A stretch of 34,980 nucleotides of DNA from Planctomycetaceae bacterium (GCA_028284885.1 JANQQW010000124.1:1-34980); one strand, 5' to 3'. Positions 1-9,292 are shown, counted from the stretch's first letter. Notes: generated by a model from the letters alone, not told the origin. Numbers and translations: made by a program.

Positions 1-1579
1 ACGTGCCGGAGTAGGCTCCGAGCGACAACGCGACGGGCAGCAGCACGCCCCCCAGCGTGCCGGCCGCGACCCGCATCCGTGCGACCCCGCCGAGCGGACC
101 GACGATCAACGCGGCGGACCGGCGAAGCGACGGATCACCTGCTGCGAACACGACGGCCACGTCGAATGCGAGGTTCACACCGGTGACGGCGACCAGAGCC
201 AGTCCGAGGAGGCGGACGACGACGCCGGCCGCGGCCAGTTGGCAGGTCGCCACGGCGAACGCCGTCGCGAAGCCCAGCACGAGCGTCGTGAGCAGGAACC
301 GGGGCCCCGTTCGCCGCAACCGCCACGACGCCCGCTGGGTGAACTCGTAGATCATGGCCGAGCAGTACACGCCAACCGCCCCGACGAGAACGACGCCCCA
401 GCCGAGGGCCAGGCGAACGTCTTCACCCACCAGGGTCGTCCAGAACGCCGCTCCCCAGGGAACGGCGAGTCCGGCGAACAGACCGAACGCGAGAATCTCG
501 CGGCTCAGCCAAGAGTGCCTCCAGCCGATCACGCCGCGGAACGCGTACAGCGGTCGGCCCAGGTGCAACGTGCTCGCCGCAAGCGCCGCGAGCAACGCAC
601 TCACCGCGACGGTCGCGTTCCACCGTAGCAGCAGGTCGCTCACGACACGCCCGGCCACCGTCTCGAGGAGGACGCCCACCAGGCACGCGCCCGCGGCCAG
701 CTGCGAGAGCACGAGCATCACGACGAGCGGCAGGTGGGCATGTTGTGGGCGAAGCAAACCCTCGTCCGCGGGAGACGCGTTGGCCAGCGTTCCCCGGGCC
801 GTTCGGTACGTCGTCGTCGGACGCGTGACCTCCGAGTCCGGCGCACTCGGCACGAGATCCGTCTCCGCCGAACGGGCGCGAACGTCCCCGACGTCGACGA
901 GTTGGATCGCAATCGCCTCGTGCGGGCAGGCTTGAACACACGCGGGGGCCTCGTCGGCCTGCAGCCTCTGGCTGCACATGTCGCACTTGCGGACGATTCC
1001 CTTCTCCGCGCGGTACTTCGGAACCTCGTACGGGCAGGTCATCGTGCAGTACTGACACCCGAAGCACTGGTCGTCGAGGTGACGTACGATTCCGGTGACC
1101 GGATCCTTCTCGTAGGCGTCGACCGGGCAACCGACGAGGCAGCCGGGGTCGAGGCAGTGATGGCAGGCCGTCGTCACGTGCTGCACCAACGGGTTCGCCG
1201 AGGTCCCGCCGACCAGCAGGCCGACCTCCCGCCACGTCTCCGTCTCGTCGAGACCGTTGAGCGAGTGGCACGCGGTCACGCAGGCCTTGCAGCCGGAGCA
1301 CCGGTCGAGGTCGACGTCGAAGGCGTACTGCTGTCCCGGGCCGGGCGGAGTGGCGGGCAGCAGCTTCGAGTAGTAACGAGACTGAGCGGGCGCCGTGTCG
1401 GACTTGTGGAACCGCGAGAACTCGTCGACGGCGGTCAGCGCGCGTTGCTCGGCGAGCAGCAGGCCGATCAGGTCGGACGGATCGGGCGGAACGGTCGACT
1501 CGAACGCCGGGACGTCCCGCTGCGTCTCCACCTCCGCAGCGTCGGGCGACACGGTCGTCGACTGGCGGTCGGTCGTCAC
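1..1579 (-). CDS. Fused four-cluster ferredoxin / DmsC-type membrane anchor subunit (partial, runs off left edge)
   Basis: This is likely the electron-transfer and quinol-oxidising subunit of a molybdoenzyme, passing electrons between the membrane quinone pool and a catalytic subunit. At least 526 codons are present and the C-terminus is missing. The N-terminal third has 16 cysteines in DmsB/NrfC spacing: C94/97/100/104, C139/142/147/151, C172/175/178/182 and C199/202/214/218, enough for four [4Fe-4S] clusters. From about residue 245 the protein is strongly hydrophobic with several membrane segments and a DmsC-like stretch (YCSAMIYEFTQRASW). DmsB and DmsC are usually separate proteins, so this is a fusion. 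The GTG start overlaps the nirA stop as GTGA, which implies translational coupling. Beside nirA and a nitrate transporter, the best inference is electron supply to an assimilatory nitrate reductase encoded beyond the window; another molybdoenzyme is possible. Confidence 0.88.
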   Translation of the reverse strand, partial: MTTDRQSTTVSPDAAEVETQRDVPAFESTVPPDPSDLIGLLLAEQRALTAVDEFSRFHKSDTAPAQSRYYSKLLPATPPGPGQQYAFDVDLDRCSGCKACVTACHSLNGLDETETWREVGLLVGGTSANPLVQHVTTACHHCLDPGCLVGCPVDAYEKDPVTGIVRHLDDQCFGCQYCTMTCPYEVPKYRAEKGIVRKCDMCSQRLQADEAPACVQACPHEAIAIQLVDVGDVRARSAETDLVPSAPDSEVTRPTTTYRTARGTLANASPADEGLLRPQHAHLPLVVMLVLSQLAAGACLVGVLLETVAGRVVSDLLLRWNATVAVSALLAALAASTLHLGRPLYAFRGVIGWRHSWLSREILAFGLFAGLAVPWGAAFWTTLVGEDVRLALGWGVVLVGAVGVYCSAMIYEFTQRASWRLRRTGPRFLLTTLVLGFATAFAVATCQLAAAGVVVRLLGLALVAVTGVNLAFDVAVVFAAGDPSLRRSAALIVGPLGGVARMRVAAGTLGGVLLPVALSLGAYSGT

Positions 1580-4416
1580 GTCGTCACCGCGGCCTTCGAC
1601 GCGTGGAACTGCTCGGTGTGAACGCGGTCGGAAGGCACGCCCAGTTCCAGAAGTGCCTCGCGGAACGAGTCAATGAAGGCGTTCGGGCCGCAGAGGAAGT
1701 AGCGACAGTCGCCCGGCTGGGCAACGTTCTGCCGCACGGCCTCGACGTCCAGCCGACCGTGCCCCCCCGTCCAGCCGTCGCCAGGCTGCGTGAGCGACAC
1801 GTGGTATCGGAACCGTTCGTGCCTCGCGGCCAACGCCTGGAGTTCGTCCCGGAAGAGGACGTCGACGGGGGTTCGCGCACCGTAGAGGAACGTGCACGGC
1901 AGGGAACTGCCCGTCGCGTCGAGGAAGCGGGCGATGCTCATCATCGGAGTGATCCCGCTGCCTGCCGAGACGAGCACCAACGGCTCGGTGTGCCTGTCCG
2001 GGTCGAAGAAGAAGCCCCCCTGCGCTCCCTTGAGCACGAGCGTTTCCCCCTTGGACACCTGCTCGAACAGATGACGCGAGACGACGCCCTCGGGGTTCAG
2101 CTTGACCGTCAGATCGACGTGGCTCGAGTCGGTGGGGGACGAGCTGATCGTGAAGCTCCGCCACGTCTGGACGCCGTCCTTCTCCACGCGCACCTTGGCG
2201 AACTTGCCGGGGAAGTCGAGCGGGAGTCGGGCGGTCGAGTTGTCGAGGCGGAAGGTGCGCACGTCCGGCGACTCCTCGATCACGTCGAGCACGGGCAGTG
2301 TACCCTCGACCGGCTTCGACGAGACCGCCGGTCGCGTGGCCGGGGCGGCGGGCGTCGTGGCGGGAACCTTCAGGAAGACGTTCCCGTTCTCGACGAGTGT
2401 GTCGTACGCGGCGACGTCGTTGTCCACCGGATCGAGGCTGCAGCCACTGCAGGCCTCGAAGGTCCAGGAGTGCCACGGACAGGTGACGACGCCGTTGGCG
2501 AAGTCGCCGTCGGCGAGGTTGGCTCCCTCGTGCGGACAGGCCGAGTCGATCGCGTGCACGGTTCCGTTCTCGAGGAACAGTGCGTACTCGTGACCGCCGA
2601 GGGCGATCGTCGTCCCCTCCCCCTCGTCGAGTGACTCGAGCTTCGTCGCGAACACGAAGCCGTCGTCGCGAACGGGCACGTCGTCCGTGGTGTCCGCCTC
2701 TGCAGCAGCGTCTGCCCCCTCCTCGAGACGAGCGAAGTACCGACGCAGTCCGGCACAGCTGGGGCAGAACACCGGCGGGTCCTCGCCGCGGTGGTGGTAG
2801 TCGCACCCCTCGCAGACCCACGTGGGGACGACGTAGTCCTCGTCTCCGACCTTGACGGCCTCGCGGGCCTGGAGTTCCTCGCGCCAGTACGCGCTGAAGG
2901 TCTGACCGGGGCGGTGCTTGAGGTAGAACTCGCGGACGACCTCCTCGACGAGCTCGGGAAGCTGGTCGACGTCGACGCCGAGTCGGTACGGGAGCCCCAT
3001 GTGAAGCCGGCCGGCCACGCCTCCGCCGAGGAAGACGTCGAATCCCTCGCGCGTTCCCAGCAGCCGGCGAACGCGGACCCCCTTCAGGCCGACGTCCGCC
3101 GTGAAGTGCTGGGCACAGCTCGAGGGGCACCCGCTCATGTGGATGCGAATGCCGTGGAGTTGGAGGGCCTTCTTGCGAAGCCTCTCGACGAGTTGCAGGG
3201 CGTGGCCCTTCGTCTCGGTCACGGCGATGTTGCAGAACTGGTTGCCGGTGCACGCGACGACGTTCCGGTCGTATGCGTCGGCGTGCACGCTGAGGCCGAG
3301 TGCGGCCGCGTCCGTCGCGGCGGCGTCCTTGAAGCCGGTCGGGACGTTGACGACGGCAATGCCCTGCTCGTGCGTCGCCCGGAGTTCGCCGCTGCCCCAC
3401 TTGTTGGCGAGGATGCCGAGCCCCTCGAGCTGCTGCCACGTCAGCCGGCCGACCGGGACGGCCAGCCCCATCGTCCACAGCGACGGGTCGCTCTGGCGGA
3501 ACCAGCCGACGAGTTCGTCGTGCGACGAGGCCACCGTGGGTGGGGCGACCTCCGGGCGCAGCGTGAACGGCAGGTCCGCGGCCAACCAGTCGAGGACTCC
3601 CGCGACGCCGATCCGCTCCACCAGGAAGCGGAATCTCGACCGGTTCCGCTTCTCGCGGGAGCCCTTCGCACGGAAGAGGTCGAGCAGGGATCGAGTGACC
3701 TCGACGACCTGCGAAGGGCCGACGAGGACCGGGAGGTGCCACGCGAGAATCGGATTCTGCCCCTGTGTCCCCCCGATGAGGACGCGGAAGAGCACGTCGT
3801 CGACGGACACCTCCTCGCCGGCCACGCGGGTGGCCAGAAAGCTCACGTCCTGCGTCCAGAAGTGGGCCGAGTGCTGGTCCGTGCCGTTCAGGCAGATGTT
3901 CATCTTCCGCGGCAGATCGCTGTACTCGCGACTGTCGACGAACAGTCGTGTGACGTCGTGGCAGAGCTGCCGCGTGTCGTACAGCTCGCCCGGCATCAAC
4001 CCGCTGAAGGGGTGGGCGAAGACGTTGCGGATGTTGTCGTGCGCGGTCTGCTTGGAGGAAAGCCCGACGTTCCGAAGCCGGGCGACGACCTTGGGCAGGT
4101 GCTCGATCTCCAGACCCTGCACCTGGACGTTGGCCCTGGTGGTGACGTCGACGATGCCGTGGCCGTACTCGCGGGTGATGTGTGCGATCTCGCGGGCCTG
4201 CGTGGCCGACAGCTCCCCCGCGGTGACGCGGATGCGGTTCATGTACCGGCCGGGGGCGTCCCGCTTGCGGTACAGGAAGCCGTACCACTTCATCCGTTCG
4301 AGGTCGGGGGCGTCGATCGCCTTCATCGGGGTCCGCTCCGCCGCGTGGCGCTCGACCTCCGACCACACCTCGAACGGGTGCTTCTCGGACTTCCAGACTT
4401 CAACCGGGTTCGACAT
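1576..4416 (-). CDS. nirA: Multidomain assimilatory nitrite reductase (NirA core + rubredoxin + Rieske + FAD/NAD(P)H reductase)
   Basis: Predicted to reduce nitrite to ammonium in the cytoplasm; 946 residues, while plain NirA proteins are roughly 500-600. Residues 1-510 are a siroheme nitrite/sulfite reductase: the cluster and siroheme cysteines are C389/C395 (CX5C) and C430/C434 (CX3C). Residues 531-560 carry a rubredoxin-like knuckle pair (C535, C538, C551, C554). Residues 600-690 are a NirD/Rieske-type domain with CPH (C627, H629) and CPWH (C646, H649). Residues 705-940 are a ferredoxin-NADP reductase-like module with RSFT (753-756) for flavin, GSGITPM (819-825) and CGP (909-911) for nicotinamide. 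The layout suggests a self-contained NAD(P)H-driven enzyme (inferred). The ATG at 4416 was chosen because the conserved N-terminal domain begins just after it; longer in-frame extensions look non-coding. Downstream it overlaps the ferredoxin/anchor gene. Confidence 0.92.
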   Translation of the reverse strand: MSNPVEVWKSEKHPFEVWSEVERHAAERTPMKAIDAPDLERMKWYGFLYRKRDAPGRYMNRIRVTAGELSATQAREIAHITREYGHGIVDVTTRANVQVQGLEIEHLPKVVARLRNVGLSSKQTAHDNIRNVFAHPFSGLMPGELYDTRQLCHDVTRLFVDSREYSDLPRKMNICLNGTDQHSAHFWTQDVSFLATRVAGEEVSVDDVLFRVLIGGTQGQNPILAWHLPVLVGPSQVVEVTRSLLDLFRAKGSREKRNRSRFRFLVERIGVAGVLDWLAADLPFTLRPEVAPPTVASSHDELVGWFRQSDPSLWTMGLAVPVGRLTWQQLEGLGILANKWGSGELRATHEQGIAVVNVPTGFKDAAATDAAALGLSVHADAYDRNVVACTGNQFCNIAVTETKGHALQLVERLRKKALQLHGIRIHMSGCPSSCAQHFTADVGLKGVRVRRLLGTREGFDVFLGGGVAGRLHMGLPYRLGVDVDQLPELVEEVVREFYLKHRPGQTFSAYWREELQAREAVKVGDEDYVVPTWVCEGCDYHHRGEDPPVFCPSCAGLRRYFARLEEGADAAAEADTTDDVPVRDDGFVFATKLESLDEGEGTTIALGGHEYALFLENGTVHAIDSACPHEGANLADGDFANGVVTCPWHSWTFEACSGCSLDPVDNDVAAYDTLVENGNVFLKVPATTPAAPATRPAVSSKPVEGTLPVLDVIEESPDVRTFRLDNSTARLPLDFPGKFAKVRVEKDGVQTWRSFTISSSPTDSSHVDLTVKLNPEGVVSRHLFEQVSKGETLVLKGAQGGFFFDPDRHTEPLVLVSAGSGITPMMSIARFLDATGSSLPCTFLYGARTPVDVLFRDELQALAARHERFRYHVSLTQPGDGWTGGHGRLDVEAVRQNVAQPGDCRYFLCGPNAFIDSFREALLELGVPSDRVHTEQFHASKAAVTT

Positions 4417-4761
4417 GGGCAACTCGACGCGGGAGACGACCGACGCGCGACCGGGTCGCGTCGGCGTCCCCCGTCGAGCATTCCACGTACCGCGTTCCCG
4501 AGCGGCGTGACGCCCTTCGGTGAACCGAAGGGGCACGAGCGCGTCGCATCGGACCTGGTGCCACCGGAGCGAGCAGACCTGTCGAGTTCGCAAGCAGTTG
4601 GTGGTCGTTCCGGGGGGCGTGGCCCGGGAGATCGATTCCCTCCGACCCCTTGCGTGGAAGGCCGATTCCCCAACGGTGGCCTCTTCGAACAAGGACGTGA
4701 GCGCCGTTCGGTACGGAGTTTTCAGCCGATCGGCGGCGTGCACGAACAGCAGGACCATGCG
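4417..4761. other. Divergent intergenic region between nirA and the sensor kinase
   Basis: This 345-base gap separates nirA (leftward) from the kinase gene (rightward) and should hold both promoters. It contains one perfect 9-2-9 palindrome at 4513-4532. I see no convincing -35/-10 pair or sigma-54 promoter on either strand, no small gene, and no other repeat. The open frames crossing it are low-complexity and end inside neighbouring genes, so I regard them as chance. Confidence 0.6.
4513..4532. promoter_or_regulatory. Candidate nitrate operator 1 (TTCGG-N4-CCGAA in a 20-base palindrome)
   Basis: The sequence CCCTTCGGTGAACCGAAGGG is a perfect inverted repeat with two central bases. Its core TTCGG-N4-CCGAA (4516-4529) recurs at 7440-7453 and 9413-9426, each time in front of a nitrate gene. 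It lies 100 bases upstream of the nirA start and about 230 bases upstream of the kinase start. It is probably the binding site of a dimeric regulator, with the adjacent FixJ-like protein the first candidate (inferred). It could also fold as a leader hairpin in the nirA transcript. Confidence 0.6.
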
Positions 4762-6750
4762 GTGGGCGACGCCACCTCCTCGTCCGTCACCCGCGACGCC
4801 TCGATCGTCGCCGGGCTGACGCGGGGGTTGCGACTGAGGTACGTCTCGGCACTCGTGGCCGTTGCCACGCTCGCGATCCTGCACCAGGCGTTCGTGCAGC
4901 CCGCTCTCGTCCGGCTGAACCTCTACGCTCCCGTGATCAACGTGGCGGGGCGGCAGCGAATGCTGAGTCAGCGACTCACGAAGGCGTCGCTGGCCATTCG
5001 AGCCGACCGCCGCGACGCGGAGCGATTCGCGGAACTCGAGCAGACGCTGGAGACGTGGTCCCGGTCGCACGACGGGCTGCGGTACGGGAGTCGTGAGCTC
5101 GACCTTCCGGCAACCACGTCGCCGCATATCGTCGCCGCGTTCGAAGAGTTGCAGCCCCACTTCGAGGCGATGCTCGACGCGGGACGCCGGATCCTGTCGC
5201 GGCGAGACGCCCCCGACGACGAGGCAGTCGCGGCGGACGTCCAGACGATCCTGCACCACGAGTCCCGGTACCTCCCCGTGATGGATCGCATCGTCGGTCT
5301 GTACGAACACGAGGCGAGGGACCAGGTGGCGGGGCTGCAACTCGCCGGATTCTCCATCGTAGGCGCGATTCTGGTCCTGCTCGGTCTCGTCGGCTGGTTC
5401 GTCGTGCTGCCGGCGAACACGCTGATCGGCGAGCAACTCTCCAAGCTGGCGGCGAGCGAGACACGTTACCGCTCGCTGGTGGAGCGGATGACGGACGGGT
5501 TGGCCGTGTTCCGGCTGGGCGGCTGCCTGGAGTACGCCAACGACCGCCTCTGTGAGATGCTCGGGCAGACGCGCGAGGAACTCGTCGGCCGGCCACTCAC
5601 GACGTTCGCCGCGCCCGCGGACCGACCGGGACTGATCGAGTTCCTCGAACGGGCCGATCGGGTGGGATCCACCGGTGTCACGGAGGTCGACTGGCAGGTT
5701 CCCGGGCGCGACCCGCTCTGCACGATGCTGGCGCTCGGCCGCACGCCGCGCCAGCCGGGCGTCGAAGCGGGACCGTCCCGGGACGAGGCGGGCGTCGAAG
5801 GCTTCCCGGGCGGGGCGGACGCCACCGTCGAGCAGGTCTACTTCGCCGTCGTCACGGACATCAGCGACCGCAAGCGTGCCGAGAACGTGCTCCGCGAGGC
5901 CCGCGACGAACTCGAGGAACGCGTCGCCGAACGAACCGCCCAGCTCGTCGAGACGAACTCGCATCTCGAGCGGGAGATCGCGGAACGACTCACGGCCGAG
6001 GAGCGGTCCCGAACCCTGCAACACCAGCTGGCCCACGCCGGCCGCGTGACGGCCATCGGAGAGTTGGCCACGGGCCTGGCCCACGAACTCAACCAGCCGC
6101 TCGGCGCGATCGTCAACTACGTGGAGACGATCGAGCTGCTCCTGCAGCGGCCGAGCCCGGACCTGGACCAGGCGACCCGGGCGATCGAGGCGGCTCGCAG
6201 CTCGGCGCTGCGTGCGGGCAGCATCATTCGGCGGATGCGGCGTTTCGTGCAGGGACGGCGGCAGGAGCAGGTCGAAGTCGATCCGAACGAACTCGTCGCC
6301 GAGGTCGTCGAACTCTGCACTCCCGAGGCTCGCCGGGCCGACGTGAGGATCGAGACCCGGTTCGACGAGGTTCCCGCCGTCCGGGTCGATGCTCTCGGGA
6401 TCCAGCAGGTCGTCGTGAACCTGGTCCAGAACGCCATCCAGGCCATGCTCCGGTCACCTCGCGACCGACGCTCGATCCGCGTCGAGACCGCCGTCGACGG
6501 CGACCGGGTCAGCGTCCGCTTCGTCGACTCCGGCCCCGGCTTCGACAGCGACCCGGAGGAGTTCTTCGAGCCGTTCCGGTCCACTCGGGACGAGGGGCTG
6601 GGCATGGGGTTGCCCATCAGTCGGTCGATCGTCCGCGAGCACGGCGGGGAACTGTTCTCGTTGCCTTCCCGCGATGGAGGAGCGATCGTGGGGTTCACGC
6701 TGCCGGCCGTCGTGTCCTCGTCGTTGGAGGGCGAACGTGTCCGCGCCTGA
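4762..6750 (+). CDS. Membrane sensor histidine kinase with PilJ/NarX-type input domain and PAS
   Basis: Two-component sensor kinase, 662 residues from the chosen GTG. Two membrane segments (about 27-49 and 191-214) bracket a periplasmic domain that starts with NVAGRQRMLSQRL (60-72). This resembles the PilJ N-terminal family, to which the NarX/NarQ nitrate-binding P-box belongs. A PAS domain follows at about 232-370, then a coiled coil at about 375-425. The H-box histidine is H441 (AHELNQP), the N-box Asn is N557, and the ATP-lid boxes are DSGPGF (from 589) and GLGMGL (from 613), as in FixL/DctB-type kinases. The GTG at 4762 has AGGA seven bases upstream; the in-frame GTG at 4738 is the alternative. 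The stop lies inside the response-regulator gene. Sitting between nirA and the nitrate transporter, it is inferred to sense external nitrate or nitrite. Confidence 0.88.
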   Translation: MGDATSSSVTRDASIVAGLTRGLRLRYVSALVAVATLAILHQAFVQPALVRLNLYAPVINVAGRQRMLSQRLTKASLAIRADRRDAERFAELEQTLETWSRSHDGLRYGSRELDLPATTSPHIVAAFEELQPHFEAMLDAGRRILSRRDAPDDEAVAADVQTILHHESRYLPVMDRIVGLYEHEARDQVAGLQLAGFSIVGAILVLLGLVGWFVVLPANTLIGEQLSKLAASETRYRSLVERMTDGLAVFRLGGCLEYANDRLCEMLGQTREELVGRPLTTFAAPADRPGLIEFLERADRVGSTGVTEVDWQVPGRDPLCTMLALGRTPRQPGVEAGPSRDEAGVEGFPGGADATVEQVYFAVVTDISDRKRAENVLREARDELEERVAERTAQLVETNSHLEREIAERLTAEERSRTLQHQLAHAGRVTAIGELATGLAHELNQPLGAIVNYVETIELLLQRPSPDLDQATRAIEAARSSALRAGSIIRRMRRFVQGRRQEQVEVDPNELVAEVVELCTPEARRADVRIETRFDEVPAVRVDALGIQQVVVNLVQNAIQAMLRSPRDRRSIRVETAVDGDRVSVRFVDSGPGFDSDPEEFFEPFRSTRDEGLGMGLPISRSIVREHGGELFSLPSRDGGAIVGFTLPAVVSSSLEGERVRA

Positions 6751-7417
6751 GTCTCCTCCCACGGTCTACGTCGTCGACGACGACGTCGACATCCGCGACT
6801 CGATCTCGATGCTCCTGGTCGCGGCCGGCTACGAGGTGCAGCTCTTCTCGGAACCGTCGGACTTCCTCGACCGCTTCCCGACCGAGGGCCGCGGCTGCCT
6901 GCTGTTCGACGTCCGCATGCCGAACATGACCGGCATCGAACTCTACGAGCAGCTGCTCAACGCGGGCGTCCGCAACCCGGTCGTCTTCATCACCGCCCAC
7001 GCCGACGTGGACACGGCGATTCGCGCGATGAAGACCGGTGCGATCGAGTTCCTGGAGAAGCCCTTCGACCGCGTCTCGCTGCTGACGCTCGTCGAGAAGG
7101 CGATCGACCTCGACCGCGTGTGGCACTTTCAGGAGACGCAGTTCGCCGAGGTCGACGAGCGGATCGGCCGGCTCAACCGCCGCGACCGCGAGACGCTCGA
7201 CATGCTGATCGCCGGGGCGATGAACAAGCAGATTGCCGCGTCACTCGGGATCACCGAGCGGGCCGTCGAGATGCGACGATCGACGCTGCTGAAGAAGCTG
7301 GGCGTCTCCTCGACGGTGGAGCTGCTGGAGATCGCCGTCACGCACCGCGTGTTGCAGGAGGTCCGCGAGGCGGCCAAACACCGGGCCTTCTGTGCGCCGT
7401 CCTGGCGGAATTCGTAG
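6737..7417 (+). CDS. FixJ/NarL-type response regulator
   Basis: DNA-binding response regulator of 226 residues. The receiver domain has the acidic pocket D14-D16, phospho-acceptor D58 in FDVRMP, and the conserved Thr and Lys (ITAH, EKPF). The C-terminal LuxR-type helix-turn-helix spans about 146-205 (LNRRDRETL through TVELLEIAV). This domain order is typical of the FixJ/NodW group. The GTG at 6737 overlaps the last 14 bases of the kinase gene and has GGAGG six bases upstream, so the pair is translationally coupled. A longer ATG start at 6674 would put 21 arginine- and proline-rich residues before the receiver and is unlikely. Proteins of this class bind short inverted repeats as dimers, so it is the natural candidate reader of the three TTCGG-N4-CCGAA sites. 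Confidence 0.9.
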   Translation: MSAPESPPTVYVVDDDVDIRDSISMLLVAAGYEVQLFSEPSDFLDRFPTEGRGCLLFDVRMPNMTGIELYEQLLNAGVRNPVVFITAHADVDTAIRAMKTGAIEFLEKPFDRVSLLTLVEKAIDLDRVWHFQETQFAEVDERIGRLNRRDRETLDMLIAGAMNKQIAASLGITERAVEMRRSTLLKKLGVSSTVELLEIAVTHRVLQEVREAAKHRAFCAPSWRNS

Positions 7418-7439
7418 CCGCACGGGACGTGCCGCTCCG

Positions 7440-7453
7440 TTCGGGTTCCCGAA
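7440..7453. promoter_or_regulatory. Candidate nitrate operator 2 (TTCGGGTTCCCGAA)
   Basis: Perfect 6-2-6 inverted repeat, 22 bases after the response-regulator stop and 193 bases before the porin start. It shares TTCGG-N4-CCGAA with the sites at 4516 and 9413. The gap from 7418 to 7646 holds no other clear signal except the porin ribosome-binding site. The role as an operator for the porin-nrt genes is inferred. Confidence 0.55.
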
Positions 7454-7646
7454 GAGTTCCCTGCCGGGCGGGACCGAAGCCTACGGGTCCGTCGGGTTGC
7501 GCCGGACCGGTGGTTTCGGTCTGCGTGAACTGCCTCACTTGTCAGAGGTGGCGGTGCTCGCCGAGGGGACCGGACGACGATTCACGACTGGGGACGGCGC
7601 CGCGTCCGTTGCTCAGCGTCCGAAGGTTTCCCACGGAGGATGAACC

Positions 7647-9266
7647 GTGATTCGTTTGTTTGCCCTGGCTGCCGGGCTCACCGCACAGGTGACGACGGCG
7701 CAGCCCGTCTCGTTGCCGGACGCTCCACGTCCCTACTCCGCCGCGACGCGAGTCGCCGTCGCGCCGGACGAGCCCGCCGGCGGCACGGCCGACGAGGAGA
7801 CGGAGGTTGTTCCGGAGGCTCCGGCCTACGACGACGCCGTCACGCTCGACGCCGCCTGCACGGACAGTGGTTGTGACCCCAACCCGAGCGACGTCGCCTG
7901 CGACGACGTCGGTGACGGCGGCTGGCTCGACGCGTTCTGTGGCGACAAGCCGCTGCTGGGCGACTACCGCAACGTCCCGCTCTTCGACGACGGTTGCGAC
8001 GACTGCGACGGGAGCGGGTGGTACTACTCGGTCGGCGGCGAGTTCCGCTACCGCTACATGGACGAACGGAACCGCCTCCGCCCGCAGGGCACGCTTCGCA
8101 AGTCCAACTACCACCTCACGCGGTTCACGCCGTTCCTCGAGATCGGCAACGACTGGATCAAGGCGTACGTCCGCGGAATCGACGCCCAGATCACCGGCCA
8201 CGACATCCCGTTCGTCGCCATCGACCGCAACCGCTGGGACCTGCTGGAGTACTACGCCGACGCGAAGGTGGGCGACGTCAACGGCGCGCCGGTCCGCGTC
8301 CGCTACGGTCGGCAGCTGCTGCTGTACGGCGACCAGCACCTCGTCTCGCCGCTCGGGTGGGCGAACACGTTCCGTACCTTCGAGGGCCTGAAGGGGTACG
8401 TCTCCGGCGACAGCTGGGACTTCGACGCCTTCGCCGTGCAGTCCTCCAACGGTGCCTCCCGCGGCATCGTCTTCAAGCCGGAGCAATTCGACACGAAGGA
8501 CGAGAGCCGGTGGTTCTCCGGCGTGTACGCCACCTACAAGGACGCCCCCAAGGGACAGGTCGATCTGTTCTGGCTGTGGTTCAACGAGAACGAGCCGCTC
8601 GCCAACCGGCAGGACGGCGACCGGCACACCATCGGGGCCCGCTACGCCGGCAAGCACGCCGTCACGGAGTGTGACGAGGCGCTGCACACCTACTTCTGGG
8701 ACGTCTCCGGCGGCTACCAGTTCGGGAACGACGTCTTCGGGACGGCCACGCAGCAGGACGTGCAGGCCGGTTTCGTCTCCGCGACCGCCGGCGTGACGCT
8801 CGACAGCGTCGCCTGGAAGCCCACCCTGCAGGGCATCTTCTGGTACGGCTCGGGTGACGACGATCCGAACGACGGCACGATCAACACCTACAACTCGCTG
8901 CACCCGCTGGGCCACGCCTACTGGGGCATCATCGACAACTTCAGCGGCCAGAACCTGATCGACTATGCCGTGCAGGGCAAGGTCTCTCCCACGAAGAAGC
9001 TGACCGTCGTCTCGGCCTACCACGTCTTCGACAAGGCGACGACCGGCGACGCCGTCTACAACATCGTCGGTGCCCCGCTCGGCCCGCTCGGTGCGGACCG
9101 GCACATCGGCAACGAGCTCGACATCATCGCCACCTACAAGTTCTGCCCGAACCTCGCCGTGCAGTGCGGCTACTCCTGGTTCTGGTACGGCGACGCGATC
9201 AACACCACGGCGTTGAACCGCCCCGACGCCAACCAGTTCTACATGATGACCACCTGGGGCTTCTGA
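7647..9266 (+). CDS. Outer-membrane porin, alginate-export-like family, with Cys-rich N-terminus
   Basis: Probably a channel that lets nitrate or nitrite cross the outer membrane (inferred from position upstream of nrtA). 539 residues. The GTG start has GGAGG seven bases upstream. A signal peptide of about 19 residues ([19 protein letters not shown]) is followed by an acidic linker with six cysteines (C71, C76, C85, C98, C117, C120). From about residue 125 the protein has alternating aromatic/polar strands typical of a beta-barrel, beginning [15 protein letters not shown] as in alginate-export-type porins. The last residue is Phe (TTWGF), the usual outer-membrane protein ending. The cysteine-rich linker is unusual for a porin. 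A large hairpin follows the stop codon, so nrtA may have its own promoter. Substrate cannot be read from sequence. Confidence 0.82.
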   Translation: MIRLFALAAGLTAQVTTAQPVSLPDAPRPYSAATRVAVAPDEPAGGTADEETEVVPEAPAYDDAVTLDAACTDSGCDPNPSDVACDDVGDGGWLDAFCGDKPLLGDYRNVPLFDDGCDDCDGSGWYYSVGGEFRYRYMDERNRLRPQGTLRKSNYHLTRFTPFLEIGNDWIKAYVRGIDAQITGHDIPFVAIDRNRWDLLEYYADAKVGDVNGAPVRVRYGRQLLLYGDQHLVSPLGWANTFRTFEGLKGYVSGDSWDFDAFAVQSSNGASRGIVFKPEQFDTKDESRWFSGVYATYKDAPKGQVDLFWLWFNENEPLANRQDGDRHTIGARYAGKHAVTECDEALHTYFWDVSGGYQFGNDVFGTATQQDVQAGFVSATAGVTLDSVAWKPTLQGIFWYGSGDDDPNDGTINTYNSLHPLGHAYWGIIDNFSGQNLIDYAVQGKVSPTKKLTVVSAYHVFDKATTGDAVYNIVGAPLGPLGADRHIGNELDIIATYKFCPNLAVQCGYSWFWYGDAINTTALNRPDANQFYMMTTWGF

Positions 9267-9292
9267 GCTCCGCGAGACGAGTCCTTCCATCC

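Noticed and set aside
4417..4761. Sigma-54 promoter for nirA or the kinase
   Set aside because: No GG-N10-GC element with flanking TGGCAC/TTGC consensus was found on either strand.
4417..6084. N-terminal extension of nirA to 1502 residues
   Set aside because: The extra ~550 residues lie opposite the well-conserved sensor kinase gene and have an arginine/proline-rich shadow composition; the conserved NirA start is at 4416.
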